Notes: generated by a model not told the origin, from the letters alone. Positions 11,831-24,179 are shown, counted from the stretch's first letter. The stretch: 64,000 nt of DNA from Orientallactaga sibirica (GCA_036365145.1 JAEOAD010000029.1:20197001-20261000); one strand, 5' to 3'. Numbers and translations: made by a program.

Positions 11831-11992
11831 AGAACAAAAAAGTGTTTCTCACTTATTTAGTAGACAGGTGTGGTAGTTTGAATATATGCAATGGCTTTTT
11901 CAAAATTCTTACAGGTAAAGTCTACCATATTATTTTTTTAAACTTCTCTAGAACAAAAAAGTGTTTGGCAATCACTTATTTAGTAGACAGGT
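11831..11992. repeat. Local direct duplication of about 40 bp
   Basis: 11831-11868 and 11950-11992 both read AGAACAAAAAAGTGTTT...CACTTATTTAGTAGACAGG. The second has about five extra bases. The spacer begins TGTGGTAGTTTGAATATATG, the same start as the MaLR LTR at 22430. Confidence 0.8.
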
Positions 11993-13020
11993 TTCAAGTG
12001 CTGTGGATAATATTTCTAAAACAATATAAAGCAACCTGGATAACCCAAAATAACAATAGAGAGTTGAGAATCAGATATAGGGATCACTATAAAAGGTAAA
12101 AGTAAGAGGATGAGATAAAGAGTACAATATGAGAAAATGCTTTAGATTCTTGTGATAAGGGTACATGTAAATATTGTAAGAATATTAAAGCATTAACAGT
12201 TAAATTAACAACTATCTCAGGAGATAAGAAAAAGTGAAGTCAGTAACTTTTATCATTGTAAAACAAAACTTGAAGACAGCATTTTACTATTTGAATCAAA
12301 TAGTTCAATTATAAATTAGCCAAATGTTCTGGAATATTTTGTTATGTAAATATTGCATTTTCCTGAAATAGATAAAATGAGGTAAAGATAATTGAAGAGC
12401 TATTTCTTAAGCACATCCAAGATGTTCTGCATCAGGAATGCATAACAATGGCATTTCTCCATATGAAGTGGTGTAGGACTTGAGTCAGGATGAGAACTAT
12501 GTACTCTTCCTGAGAGCAAAACAAACTAAGCCCATCAGACTTCTGACGGGACATGAAAGGACACCTGCCAAGTGGAAAGCAGAAGGCTGAGACATAAGAT
12601 AAGTAAGCTCTCAGCACTAGCTCATGGCACCTGAAAGGGGAGAGGAAGAGAAGCAAGTACCATATAACAGATAATGCTGGTGGACATGATGAAAAGATCT
12701 TGGGAGTCCTACCAACAGGGCAGTCTATAGTTTTCACAAGCTGCAAATTCAACTGCTAGTTTTACTGAGGCAGCAAATTCTCTGACATGGTGGGTCAGTA
12801 GTGAAGAATTCTATTTGTCACTCCATATGACTTGTATGGCTGTGGCCAGGTACCATCTGGATAGGTCCTGAATGGAGAACAGTAAGCAACAAGACAAGAA
12901 GCTCAAAGCACTCTGCACAGTATGAGGTTAAGGACAGCCATAGAAGATTGCTTGAGGTTAAAAGGACCCCATTGAATTTCCCCAATCAACATAGACACAA
13001 AAATACTCATTAAAATAGTT
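11993..13020. other. AT-rich DNA, no feature recognised
   Basis: Nothing recognised. The 12430-12760 part is somewhat richer in G and C and contains a 106-codon reverse frame with no domain I can name. Confidence 0.4.
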
Positions 13021-13023
13021 TTA

Positions 13024-13165
13024 GCCAGGCATGGTTGTGCACCTCTTTATTCTGAGCTCTTGGGAGGCAGAGGAAGGAGGAGTACAATGAGTTCAAGGTC
13101 ACACTCAGACTACATAGTGAATTCCATGTCAGCCTAGGCTAGAGTGAAACCCTACATCACAAAAC
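13024..13165 (+). mobile_element. B1 SINE
   Basis: AGCCAGGCATGGTTGTGCAC, CTTGGGAGGCAGAGGAAGGA and CAGCCTAGGCTAGAGTGAAA are B1 landmarks. The copy ends at CCTACATCACAAAACC. Confidence 0.85.
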
Positions 13166-13171
13166 CACTAC

Positions 13172-13328
13172 ATATATATATATATATAGTCAATTCAAGA
13201 AAATATTGAGACTGTCATAGAAATATGACCTTAACTCAAACACCTTTAAATATATATATATATGTAGTCAATTCAAAAAAATATTGAGACTGTAATAGAA
13301 ATATGACCTTAACTCAAACACCTTTTAA
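13172..13328. repeat. Two-copy tandem duplication, 78 bp period
   Basis: AGTCAATTCA at 13188 recurs at 13266. Both copies start with a TA run and continue through ATATTGAGACTGT, AGAAATATGACC and CTCAAACACCTTT with only a few differences. Confidence 0.9.
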
Positions 13329-13375
13329 AACAATATTTTATTGGCTTACCAACTAGTAGGTTTCTATATGTATTA

Positions 13376-13802
13376 TGTTGCAGTCAGGTTCACATTGCTG
13401 GTAGAAAAGCACCCAATCAAAAACAGCCTATCGGGAAAAAAGGTTTATTTTGGCTTATAGAATCAAGGAAAAGCTCCATAATGTCAAGGGAACAGAAAAT
13501 GAACATCACCTTCTGGCCAACATCAGATGGACAAGAGCAACAGGACAGTTTACCAAACACTGGCAAGGGGAAACTGACAATACCCATAAGTCCACCCCCA
13601 ACAATACACTGCCTCCAGGAGGCATTAATTCCCAAGTATCCATCAGCTGGGAACCTAGCATTCAGAACACCTAAATTTATGGGGACGCCTGAATCAAACC
13701 ACCACTTTCTGCCCCTGGCCCCCATAAATTGATAACCATCCATGATGTAAAATGCAATGTAGTCAGTCCAACTTTAATAGTCTACATAGTTTTTACAGAT
13801 CC
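13376..13802 (-). mobile_element. MaLR LTR and start of its interior (reverse)
   Basis: TGTTGCAGTCAGGTTCACAT at left is the U5 end. TTTATTTTGGCTTATAG supplies the complement of the AATAAA signal, and the LTR ends near 13705. The next bases (CTGGCCCCCATAAATTGATA) match the interior of the element at 28101-29787. The interior is interrupted by a LINE-1 3' end at 13803. Confidence 0.7.
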
Positions 13803-14275
13803 TTTAAAAAAATTTTTATTGACAACTTTTATACTTACAGGCAATAAACCATTATATTTCCCTCCCCTCCCCCCATTCCCCTTCAGAACTCCACTCTCTG
13901 TCATATCCCCTTCCTCTCCCCATTAGTCTTTCTTTTAATTTGATGTCAACATCTTATTCTCCTATTATGAGGACCTTGAGAAGGTATTGCTAGGCACTGC
14001 AAGGTCATGGACACCGAGGCCAATTTCTGTCTGGACAGTTGCATTGTAAGGAGTCATACCCTTCCTTTGGCTCTTCCATCCTATCCACCCCCTCTTCTGC
14101 AATGGACCCTGAGCCTTGGGGGGTTATGGCAGAGATGTTTCAGTGCTGGACACTCCTCTGCTCCTTCTTGTCAACAGTATGTTGCCTTTTGGGTCATCCA
14201 ACTAGTCATCTTCATCTGAAAAGAGAAGCTTCTCTGACCAGACATGAGAGCAGCATTAATATGTGAATATGAACA
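13803..14275 (-). mobile_element. LINE-1 3' UTR (reverse) inside a MaLR
   Basis: Reverse complement of the 3' end seen at 33000-33470: TTTTTATTGACAACTTTTAT, a pyrimidine-rich block with CCCTCCCCTCCCCCC, then AAGAGAAGCTTCTCTGACCA. It is 5' truncated near 14275. The open frames on the plus strand here are antisense translations of the UTR. Confidence 0.7.
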
Positions 14276-14340
14276 TTCACATCAATCCTAATGATGTTTA
14301 AACATACCCATAATCCAACGTCTTTTAACTGAGCCATAAT
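14276..14340 (-). mobile_element. MaLR interior resumed
   Basis: ATCCTAATGATGTTTAAACA and CCCATAATCCAA correspond to 28555-28600 inside the complete MaLR, so this is the far side of the interior broken by the LINE-1 insertion. Confidence 0.55.
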
Positions 14341-14394
14341 ACAAAAATATAAAAAATAATAATAATTATGGCAGAGAATAAGCATTCAGATTTC

Positions 14395-14680
14395 CAAAGA
14401 AACAGAGACTCACAAAAACTTGCCACTGAAATAGACCTAAAATGAACCCAACATGGCTCAGAGAAATTCATAGAAGAGGGGCTGGAAAGATTGTTAGAGC
14501 CATGAGTTGGGTCACTATACATAGAGTCATTGCCTCTTCCGCATAACTGATGGCTACCCCATAAGGCAAGACCCACATTACCCATGGGGAGAGGACAGGG
14601 AGAAGGCTAATGGTGGTACCATTATGGATGAATATATATTATATACATAATTAATAAAAATATATTAAAAAAGAAAAGCC
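14395..14680 (+). mobile_element. LINE-1 3' UTR fragment
   Basis: Same family as 6306-6612. It shares the CATGGCTCAGAGAAATT block, a purine run GGGGAGAGGACAGGGAG and an AATAAAAATATATTAAAAAA end. Confidence 0.6.
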
Positions 14681-16763
14681 AACTTTATTAATATAAGAAC
14701 ACTGAGGAATCCCTGCAGAAAAATACTAAATAGAATACTTGGCAATGAAGAGAAAAGCAAGCACACTCAATTATATTTCTAAATATCACTGGACTCAACT
14801 CCCCAGTCAAAAGACACAGCTTAACAGGCTGGATAAGAAAACTGGGTCCATCCATTTGCTATATATAAGAAATCCACCTTAACATTAAACATTAACAGAC
14901 ACCATTTTAGTTGGACTATGGAAAAAGGTATTCTAAGTAAATGGGAATAGAAAACCAACAGGTGTGGCTATATAATACCTGGAAGAAAAAAAAAAAAAAA
15001 AAAAACTTTACACCAAAAGGCATCATAAGACATTATATACTCAACAAGGTAACAATTAAACAAGAGGGCATTTCAATCATAAAAATATATGTATCAATTT
15101 TTATGAAGCAATATTTACTAGATATTAAATCAGAACAGAATTGCAATCCAACAATACTGGTAACTTTAATGCCAAACTACTGTCATTAGATCATCTAAAT
15201 AGAAAATAGAGAAAAAATGTGTTTAAGCAACACCATAGATAAAATAAGTTAACAGTCATCTACAGAACATTCCTACCTAACTATTCTTAATACACATTAT
15301 TCACAGCAGCTCATGGAACTTTCTCTAAAATAGACCATACATAAACCTAATCTCTACAAATTGATATAAGTCCCTCTACTATATCTGACCACAAAGTAAT
15401 AAAGGTCTAAATCAACAAGAGAAAGAATACAAAATACACAAAGGCCTGGATATTGAACAACACACTATTGAACAATAAATGGGTCATTGAAGAACTAAAA
15501 AAGCAAATTTAAAAAACTTCTAGAATTGAAGGACAATGAAAATAAAATAAACCAAAATTTATGGGACACAATGACAATGATAATAAGAGGAAAGTCTCTA
15601 ACAATAAATTCTTACATTAAAAAATAGAGAAATCTCTATTAAATAACCAACCAATCCATCTGAAGTTTTTGGAAAAGCAAGAACAACCCAAACCCAAATA
15701 AACCAGATTTAAATAACTAATCAAGATCAGTAGAGAAATCAATGTATTAGAAATGAAAGAAACAATTGGATCAGAAAAATAAATATCATGAAAATGTCCA
15801 TGTTAGCAAAAACAATATGCAGGTTCAATGTAATTCCAATCAAAATTCTGACATAAATTTTCACAGAAATAAGAAAAAGTGTGCCTAATTCATATGGAAG
15901 CAAAAGTTCCCAATATAGTTAAAATATTCTCAACAAAATATACTACTGGTCATATGACCATAACTAATTTCAAGATACTCTAAAAAGACATAGTAATAAA
16001 AACACTATGACACTGGCATAAAAACATATTCACAGATCAATACAGTAGGAAGGAAAATCCAAGTATAACTTTTACATAGTATAGCTACCTGATCTTTGAC
16101 CAAGTGACCAAACCTCACAGTGGAGAAAGCATAGCATTTTTAACAAATGGTGCTACAGAAACTAAATAACCACATGTGGAAGAATAAATCTAGACCCTCT
16201 TCTCCCACAAATCTTTAATATAAGAGTTGAATCTCTAAAACAACTTTAATAAAAAGTATGAAGAACACTCCAAATATAGGTCTAAGAAAAGAGTTTTTGA
16301 ATAAGACCCCAGTATCATAGAGAAATAGACAAATAATCACTGGAATCTTATGAAACTCATAAGCTATTGTATAATTAAGTAAAGCATCAACAGAGTCAAT
16401 ACTTGCCAGCTATACTTCTCATCTAGGTTTCTCATTTAAAATATACAAAAAGCTCAAATAACAAAGTAATAAAGAATCTATTAACCCCTTTAAAATTGGG
16501 GGAAAAACTGAACAGAGAATTCTCAAAGGAAAAAAAAAATTACAAATATCCAGTATACATATAAAAAGATGTTGAGCATCTTTAACATCAGGGAAATGCA
16601 AATTAAAACTACTTTGAAATTTTATGTCACTCCATTCAAAATGGATATCATCAAAATATCAAATGGTAACAAATGCTGGTTAGAGTATGGTGAAATATTA
16701 ACCCACATCCACTGTTGGTGGGACTACAAACTTCTATAGTGAAGTGCCAAACCCCCACACAAG

Positions 16764-17445
16764 TGTTGGGGTCCCCAGGGTCACCCAGTGAGCCAAAAAA
16801 AGCCGAGACTTAGAATGCAATTCACAGCAGGATTCATTTATTCTCCTGCCTAGGTCGGGGCTCAATTCACACAACCAACACAGTGGAGTGAGAAAAAGAG
16901 CCCTGGGCCTCAGGGGGAAGGAGTTTATATAGGGGAAGGAGTGGGGCATAGGGGTTACATCTCAGGTCAGTTGATGGTTTGCAGAACTTATCTGTTGCAA
17001 GGGCCGGAGGCCCCTGTGGCTGAGTATCTCTGGAAGGTCCTTTAGGTGGAGACTCCCCAGAAGCCATGCAGCGGAGGGATTTGCTACTGGGCAAGCATAG
17101 ATTTCAGAGGTGGAGGTCAGCACATTAGTTAGCTAGTTCCTTATCTGAGTCAGGCCTGGGCTTCTTTGTTTAGAATGACTGTCTGTTCTATAATGGCAGT
17201 ACTGTCATCTGGCTATTGAATGATGTCTCCTAAGTAAGGAAGAAGAAACTTTAACTTGGTTTACAACAGTAAATTAAGGGAACTGATAAGCTGAGGAATT
17301 TCCAGGGGGCTTATTTCAACAATGCAATTGCAACTTGTTTCAACATATAAAAATGGCTGTACCTGAGTCAAGCGAGCAAGCAGGGTTACAGAAGCTAAAT
17401 GTAGCAAGTTAGTTAATTTCTTTTTTTTTTTTTAATTTTTTTGGT
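16764..17445 (-). mobile_element. ERVK-like solo LTR inside LINE-1 (reverse)
   Basis: Left end TGTTGGGGTCCCCAGGG is the reverse of a GACCCCAACA terminus. CATTTATTCTCC holds the complement of AATAAA near 16835, and GTTTATATAGG near 16920 holds the complement of a TATA box. The right end (ATTAGCCACA) reads TGTGGCTAAT on the minus strand. LINE-1 ORF2 sequence resumes on both sides, but no clean target duplication was found. Class II is inferred from length and terminus. Confidence 0.6.
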
Positions 17446-18224
17446 TCCTCATTAGCCACAATAGAAATCAATTTATAGGGTCCTAAAAATTCTATTTGAT
17501 CCAGCTATAGTACTCCTGAGCATATACCATAAGGACTTTACTCTTTACTATAGAGATACTTTTTCAGCCATGTTTATTGCTGCTTTATTCACAATAGTTA
17601 GGAACTGGAATCAGCCCAGAAGCCCATAAACTGAAGAATGGATTATTAATATGTGTGACAAATATACAATGGAATTCTACTCAACTGTAAGGGAAAATGA
17701 AATAATGAAAAATGGATGAATTTGAAAAAGTGTATACTAAGTGAGGTTACACAGGCTCAGAAAGACAAATGTTGCATGTTCTATTTCATATGCAAATCCT
17801 AGCATGGCATATTTTGGGCTGTGGTATAGTTTGGGCAGAAGTACATTGTAGGTTTGGTGAAAGCTTTACCTTGAAACAATACACTGTTGCTGCTCAATCC
17901 ACTTCTGGCACTGTGTTGGTTACGGAAACACATGAGGCCTCAAAACAGTGTAGTCCATAGCCTAAGTATTTGGTTACTCACCTTCTGATAAATTGCCAGA
18001 CCCTATTGCTATATACACCACAGACTACAGTCACATAACATTGAGAGATCATGGTAGAACTGAGATGGAAGCCATCTCCCTGCTGGTTACTTCTCATGGT
18101 TCTAAAAAAAAATTATGCTAGATACTAGAGGACAATAGTCACTCAGAGAGTAAAGGAGCAATGGATTCTGCATGCTACAAAATTGGCCAGCTAGACATAA
18201 TGTACATACCAGTATGATTCAGGC

Positions 18225-19445
18225 TATGGGGGTAATCAACTCCTCCAGCCAGGCTCCTGAAACACAAGCTTTCATAAAACACTTGAGACTCTGCAGGACA
18301 TACAAACTACCACATTTTGTCCCTGGTCCCCAAATAGATGCATAACCATCTCACATTGCAAATTGTATTCAGTCCAACTTCAAGGGTCCCCATAGTCTTT
18401 ACCAATTTTAACAGTTCCAAAGTCCTAAGTCTCATCTGAGATTCAAGACTGCTTCTTTTCTATAAGTTTTGTAAAATCAAAACAAGTTACATATTTTCAA
18501 CATAAACATTTCTATCCCTAAGACATAACAGGAGAGACTGGACCAATGTAAAATCAATAACCATTAGGCAAACATCAAACACCTGCAGCTCAATTCTGAC
18601 ATCCATAACCAGTGATGACAGTCTCTAGATTTTCACTTTCCATCCCTCCAGCTGGGCTGAGTAGCCAGGAAAAACTTCCATCCCAATCCAACAGGGCTGC
18701 ATGGTAGCTTTTGCATAGACCTGGTATACCCAGAACATCTTCGGGTCTCCATTGCAAACCACAGTCCATTCTACAATGGCCTCATCAACCTCCAGTAGAA
18801 GGATGTCACTCTGTTCCATATATAACATCTCAGCAGCAGCTCCTGGAATCATGGACACTTCATGATTTGCTTCTATGCATTGTTCATGCATCCAAAACCA
18901 AAACCAGGTATTCAGTGACAGACACAGCTCTTTTTAATCCAGTGAGGAAATAAATCATAACCTTGAAGAGGTTCTTCCTTTCAATAGAGTTTGTTTTTGT
19001 ACCATTTGGTCATTCCTGGATAGGATCACCTCCAGCATCCTTCCATTCATTCAATGAAAGGCAGTTAGTCCATTGTTAATCATAGTAATCTGTCTGACAA
19101 TACAGCTTCAGTAACCTAAAACCTGTCTGTGTCAGTAACTTAAAACTTGCTTGAATTTTTCCAACTTTAAAGCTTATATATTTCAGTTCTATATATTCCA
19201 CCAAGCACAGCTTTCCATTATTTTCGAATTAAACCTTGATCGATTTTTCTGGGCATAAGCAGAACGCAGTTAGCCTTTATGCCAGTATCCCAGTGCCAAC
19301 AAAGTAATCTGGTATTTCCTTACCCTTTAAAAGTTCATTAGCAAAGACTTCAGATTCATTATTCTCATTTAGCATTTTCAAATTCTCACCAAAATATCCC
19401 ACAAATTTTGGCTTACACAGTGATTCTATAAGCTAGAAAGAGAGT
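18225..19445 (-). mobile_element. Truncated MaLR provirus (reverse) in LINE-1 3' UTR
   Basis: ACATACAAACTACCACA at 18299-18313 is the complement of a TGTGGTAGTTTGTATG LTR start. Only this part of the 3' LTR remains. The sequence to the right (TTGTCCCTGGTCCCC, CATAACCATC, TCAGTCCAACTT) parallels the MaLR interior at 13706 and 28462. The 5' LTR and the right end were not found. Confidence 0.5.
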
Positions 19446-20179
19446 TGTCCAAAAGAAGATATTAGTGGAATGTCTGTTATGTGGGTAACCAATGTCTTTA
19501 TGATTAGATTTGAGACTTGCTCCATTGAAGAAAATTCATGCCTGACACCGAAATCCTAGTCAAAAACATATGGATAGGAAAAGTCATAGGTTTTAGGAAG
19601 GGAGCTACTACTAATGTTGTTTGGCTAGTGGATATATGGTGCCTTTCAACTTGCCTTCTAGATATTAATATTTATGTCCATATATTAATGCTGCTTTCAA
19701 TTTTGGTCAGAGAAGCTTTGTTTTGCAGATGGTGATGACTACTGAGGAGACAAAAACCTCATCAAAATGCAGCAAATAAGCTATTTTGAGTGCTCAGCAT
19801 GAAATGAGACATATATATCATCCCTTCCAAAGCTCAGGGAACATTATGTAAGAGGGGCCAAAAAGAACATAAGAATCAGAGGATGAAAAAGAGTGATTTG
19901 TAATGCTATCTTCTGGACAAGAATTGGTCATTATATTTATGACTTTGCTCTGACTGTCCTTAAGTCCACAATTCCATGGAATATTGGATCTATCAGCATT
20001 CTTTAATGGATGGGGGAAGCAAATAAAAAATAAAATGAAAAGAAAAATAAGGCATTAAAATGTGAGATGGACTAGGTGGGAATAAGTGGTTTAGTGGAAG
20101 AGTTTAGGAGTATGTGGAGGGTAACAAGAAAAGGCAACCTGAGGCTTTGTGGTCAAAATACAATTTATACATACATGCA

Positions 20180-21800
20180 AACTGTCAAGATTTGTTTTTT
20201 AAAGGAACACAGCCTTGCCCACTTGTTGACTGTATTCCAATGAGATCTCTTTTGAACATCTGCCCATTCGAACTATTAAGTATTTTGTTTCATTAAGCCA
20301 CAAATATTGAGATCATTTCTTAGGAGGCAATAGGAAACTGAAGTGGTCAAATAGTATATTTGTAATTATTAACAGTTATGAAGGCTTAAACAAAGAGTTT
20401 AAAAGACTATAAAATTTTAAAATAACATCAGCACTGATCAAAATAAAAAAATAATATAGAAACAATAACAACACAAATTTCACTGGAAGGTACTAAGTCA
20501 TAATGAACTTAAAGAAAAATCTAACTTAAGGCCATCTGATTAAAAAACAAACATCAAGAGACATAGATGATATATGTTTACCTATTTGAAAAAGTTAAAA
20601 GACAAACACTATTAATTTAATTTCTAGGATAGCATTCAAAAGAAAGCAGCTTAAAAATTATCAAGACAACTTTTAAGTAATATCTAAATAATAATCTAAC
20701 AAGACAATAGAATTCACACACCAAAATTATAAGAAATACAGGAAGATTTAAAATATAATAATTTTAAAATATTCTTTCTGTTTTCTCATACCATGACTGA
20801 CCCAGAAGAATGACTAAGAATATAAGAAAGTAAACAATTAAGGAGCCTAATCCTAGTTTAATTATAATAATTTTTGCTAAGCCACTTTATCTCAATAGCA
20901 CCTGCAAAATAAAAGTGCCACATAGCATATTTGTTGGTGGTTATACAATAAAACTAAAACTAATTGAAGCAAGTAATGAGCAACACTATAAAATATCTGA
21001 AAAAATCATTATGACAATGAATGCATCAGTGTATGAACATATAAAATATATTTTACAATAATTAAGGCACAATCCATAATTTTAAACAGTTGCATCACTT
21101 AATGAGAAATAAAATTAATTAAACAAACCTATTTTTAAAAATAGATACAAGAAAGACAATTAAGTAAGGGAAGAGGACATGAAGTGTTAATAAGCATAGT
21201 AGACATAAATATATTAAATAAAATATGGAACTACATCAGAAATTAATAAGTTCAAGAGCTGTCTCAGAATGACTAAATACAGAAAGCCAAATTACAATGT
21301 TAGCAGATAGCAAAGTCATAAATTAATATAATAACAATTATTTATACCTATATATTCTTCTAGAAAAAGCATACATTTTCAGAATTAATTTTTCATTTCA
21401 AATGGGACAATTAAAATTATTAATGATTTAATTAAGATTCTTTTCACATGTTAGGCTGTTTAATATTACTCATTATTTCATTTTTATAGATAAATTATTT
21501 GACATTGATATTCATCTTTCAAGGTATTTTACTATTTTTAAGTTACCTAATTAAAATAGTTCTTCCTTTTCCATTGTCTGAGAAGTTTTAGTAATAAAAA
21601 TATTTAGACAGCTTCATTTTCCATTCAACCTTTAGTTTCCATTATATAGATACATTTTAATTATCACATTTTTCCATTTTTAATGTAGTAAAATTATATA
21701 TAAATATCTTACTTTAAATGATTTTTTTAATCTTACCTAAACATTTTCCCACAATTACTGCATAGCCATTACTTCTTTGCAATGGGCCAAGACTTTTCTT
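20180..21800. other. Very AT-rich DNA, no feature recognised
   Basis: A-rich on the plus strand to about 21330, possibly very old LINE sequence, then T-rich. No motif, repeat boundary or exon signal was found. Confidence 0.4.
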
Positions 21801-21802
21801 TA

Positions 21803-21997
21803 AAAAATATTTATTTCCAAGCAGAAAGAGAAGTGATGAGGGAATGGACATGCCAGGGCCTGTTGCCACTGTAAATGAATGTGAGAATCATTTGCCAGTT
21901 TGTTCCTGTGGCTTTATGCTGGTCCTGTGGAATTGAACCCAGGCAGTTGGGCTTTGCTAACAAGTACCCTTAACCACTGAACCATTTCTCTAGCCCT
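21803..21997 (-). mobile_element. tRNA-derived SINE (reverse)
   Basis: TTTATTTCCAAGCAGAAAGA at left, GACATGCCAGGGCCTG in the middle and CTGAACCATTTCTCTAGCCC at right give a reverse SINE with altered body. Confidence 0.8.
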
Positions 21998-21999
21998 TC

Positions 22000-22424
22000 T
22001 ACTAAGTTTTATGCGTATGAACTATTTCTTGCTAATGATTCAGTAATTTTTACTCCATCTTCAGTTTTTAACCTCTGAAATAATTATATAAACTATTTGT
22101 GACAGAAGAAAATAATTATCTCTCAAAATCTTATTTTCTCTCTGTTTCTTAGTTCTAAAGACAAAAACAAGGGCAAAGCAGTCAAAGTAGTTGAATAGAA
22201 GAACCTAGCACTAACCTGTCCCTCCACAAGTGAAGACAGCAATAGGTATATAACAGCATTCTGGAGTGTGTGAACATGGGAAATCATTGCCAATCAACAG
22301 AAGAGCAATGGAAACTTTGTAAGAGTCAGCGATACAGGCTATCAGCATAGTAAGAGAGACAACTTCTCTAGTACCTCCAACCCAGATCTAGAGTAAAGGG
22401 AAAGTCCTCCCCCTACAGGGATAA
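22000..22424. other. Unclassified DNA
   Basis: AT-rich to 22150, then an A-rich stretch that may be old LINE sequence. No feature supported. Confidence 0.35.
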
Positions 22425-22429
22425 GGGGG

Positions 22430-22809
22430 TGTGGTAGTTTGAATATATGTCCCCCAATATATTCAGTGTTTTATTAGTTATAGTTTGCATCTTCAATCAC
22501 CTTGCTAGAGGCAATGTCACTGGGGGCCGTTCTTAAAGTGTGGGTTTGAGAGTCCATTGTAAAGATATGCAAAGTGTGCCCAGTAGGAGTTCCTGAAGTG
22601 TGCTGTGTGACTTTTGGCTGTAGTTTTGCTCTGTGTGCTGTGTGGCTGGGGGCTTTTCTCTCTCTGTTTGGCCCTGTGAGAGCAGGTCGCTTCTTCTGCC
22701 ATTATGGAACTTCCCCTGGATCTGTAAGCTTCAATAAATAATATCCCTTCCTCCATAACTGTGCCTGGTCTGGAAGTTCATCTCAGCGAACCTGAAGCTG
22801 TCTGCTACA
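22430..22809 (+). mobile_element. MaLR solo LTR with perfect 5 bp target duplication
   Basis: It runs TGTGGTAGTTTG to CTGCTACA, 380 bp, with GGGGG at 22425-22429 and 22810-22814. AATAAATAATATCCC near 22736 carries the polyadenylation signal. The TG...CA ends and 5 bp duplication are what ERVL-MaLR integration followed by LTR-LTR recombination leaves. Since the duplicated bases are a G run, the exact ends could slide slightly. Reference copy for 51448-51804 and 1375-1428. Confidence 0.9.
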
Positions 22810-22814
22810 GGGGG

Positions 22815-23580
22815 AAAGAGAGAACCCCAGGTTACAGTATGGGTTCAGATACTGGCAATACTAGCTATTGCAGGGGATCATAATCTTTGCAGCCTACCTA
22901 CATGAGTAACTTGAAATCTGATTTTGACACAAGTCACAGAATCACAGTAACCAAATCATGAAGATGGCATAAACACAGGCAGAAGACTAATGGAACAGAA
23001 TAGAAAATACAGAAATAAAACTACATATCTACAAATGATTCTATGAATATATTTTTCAAAAGAAGACATAGCAATATCCAATAAATTTGGACAAAATTTC
23101 CCCACTGTTAGTCATGTAGGGAATAAAAATATAATGGAATATTATCCCACCCTGATTTGAATGGTTCTTACTTTAAAAAAATAAGAAATGCTGATGAGAT
23201 TGTAAAGGAAAGGAAAAACACATTTTTGTTTCTAAGGTAGATTTATTCAGCAATTCTGAGATTCAAGGTTGGGGGTCTTTAAAAATGTAAAAATAAAACT
23301 CCCATGCAGTTCAGCTTTCTGAATCTTGGAGATATGTATCTCCAATGAAAGCAAGAAAGAGCTGCCCAAAGGATACTTTCTGTCCTTGTTTACTAAATCA
23401 CCAAGCTGGACACTATGGGTAGTTATTATAAATAGTGCCATTTAATCAATACCAGATTTTAACCTAAATAAGGACTATTTGTTATTAAGAAGTGATACAT
23501 GTCAGTTTACCAAAGTTTATAAAACAAACTGAAGGCTTTTTGTTTCTGCCTTCTAAGTAAGGTTTTATTGCAAAACTCTT
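22815..23580 (+). repeat. Possible old LINE-1 remnant
   Basis: A-rich stretch at 22920-23150 resembles late ORF2 sequence (GGAATAAAAATATAATGGAATATTATCCC). Too decayed to delimit, and the remainder is unclassified. Confidence 0.35.
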
Positions 23581-23582
23581 AT

Positions 23583-23690
23583 GCAGTGGCATGAGGAATT
23601 GGATTTTTCTCTCTCTTTTTTTCTCTCTCTCTCTCTCACTCCTTTTCTCTCTACTTCTCTATCTCTTTGCAAACAAATAAATAAAATATG
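23583..23690 (+). mobile_element. 5'-truncated tRNA-derived SINE
   Basis: Only the distal body (GCAGTGGCATGAGG), the CT-rich tract and the AAACAAATAAATAAAATATG tail remain. Confidence 0.6.
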
Positions 23691-23934
23691 AAACTGTATT
23701 CAAGTCCTAGAGAAATCATGTATAATGACAACTTTTTTTCCTAAGGTGATGTGAACACACATTCATTCACCACAGATAAGGCTCAAACAACAGGCAAAAG
23801 TAAAATCAAATTTTGGTGAGCCAATGAAGGGGGGAAGGTTAAATTTCAAAAAGATGCAGGAGATATCAGGCCCGTGGAACCAAACTTTTAGCTTCTGATC
23901 CATATTACATATAATTGATAAAACAGATTCAGAA

Positions 23935-24110
23935 AGGAAAATTATGAGTAATGAGTTTTATTTTGGGGAGAAGTAGGGTCCAGGGGAAAGCCTAGCTGAA
24001 AGAATCAAGCCAGAAGGGAATTTTTTCTCTATTTCCCACTGGAAAGCGGGTGAAGAGAATGGAGAGAATTTTCTTCACAAAGAAATCCAGGTATAATGCC
24101 TCCAGGGAAG

Positions 24111-24179
<69 letters not shown>

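Larger units (their letters stand above)
14690..20170 (+). pseudogene. Decayed LINE-1 (ORF2 plus 3' UTR), split by two insertions
   Basis: The parent element is sense on the plus strand. Near 14800-15200 an endonuclease-domain remnant reads, with frame breaks, as HYILNKVTIKQEG and similar. Around 15460-15640 comes the segment preceding the reverse transcriptase, and at 15790-15850 the MKMSMLAKTICRFN-type motif. ORF2's last domain lies at 17540-17790 (GLKYI-less, with KSEVTQAQKD-like sequence), followed by a long 3' UTR to 20170. The middle is cut by an ERVK-like LTR (16764-17445) and a MaLR piece (18225-19445). Every domain contains stops, an A run at 14987-15005 shifts frame, and no activity is possible. 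Confidence 0.6.

Noticed and set aside
18625..18891. 88-codon reverse frame
   Set aside because: Lies within MaLR interior sequence and shows no known domain.
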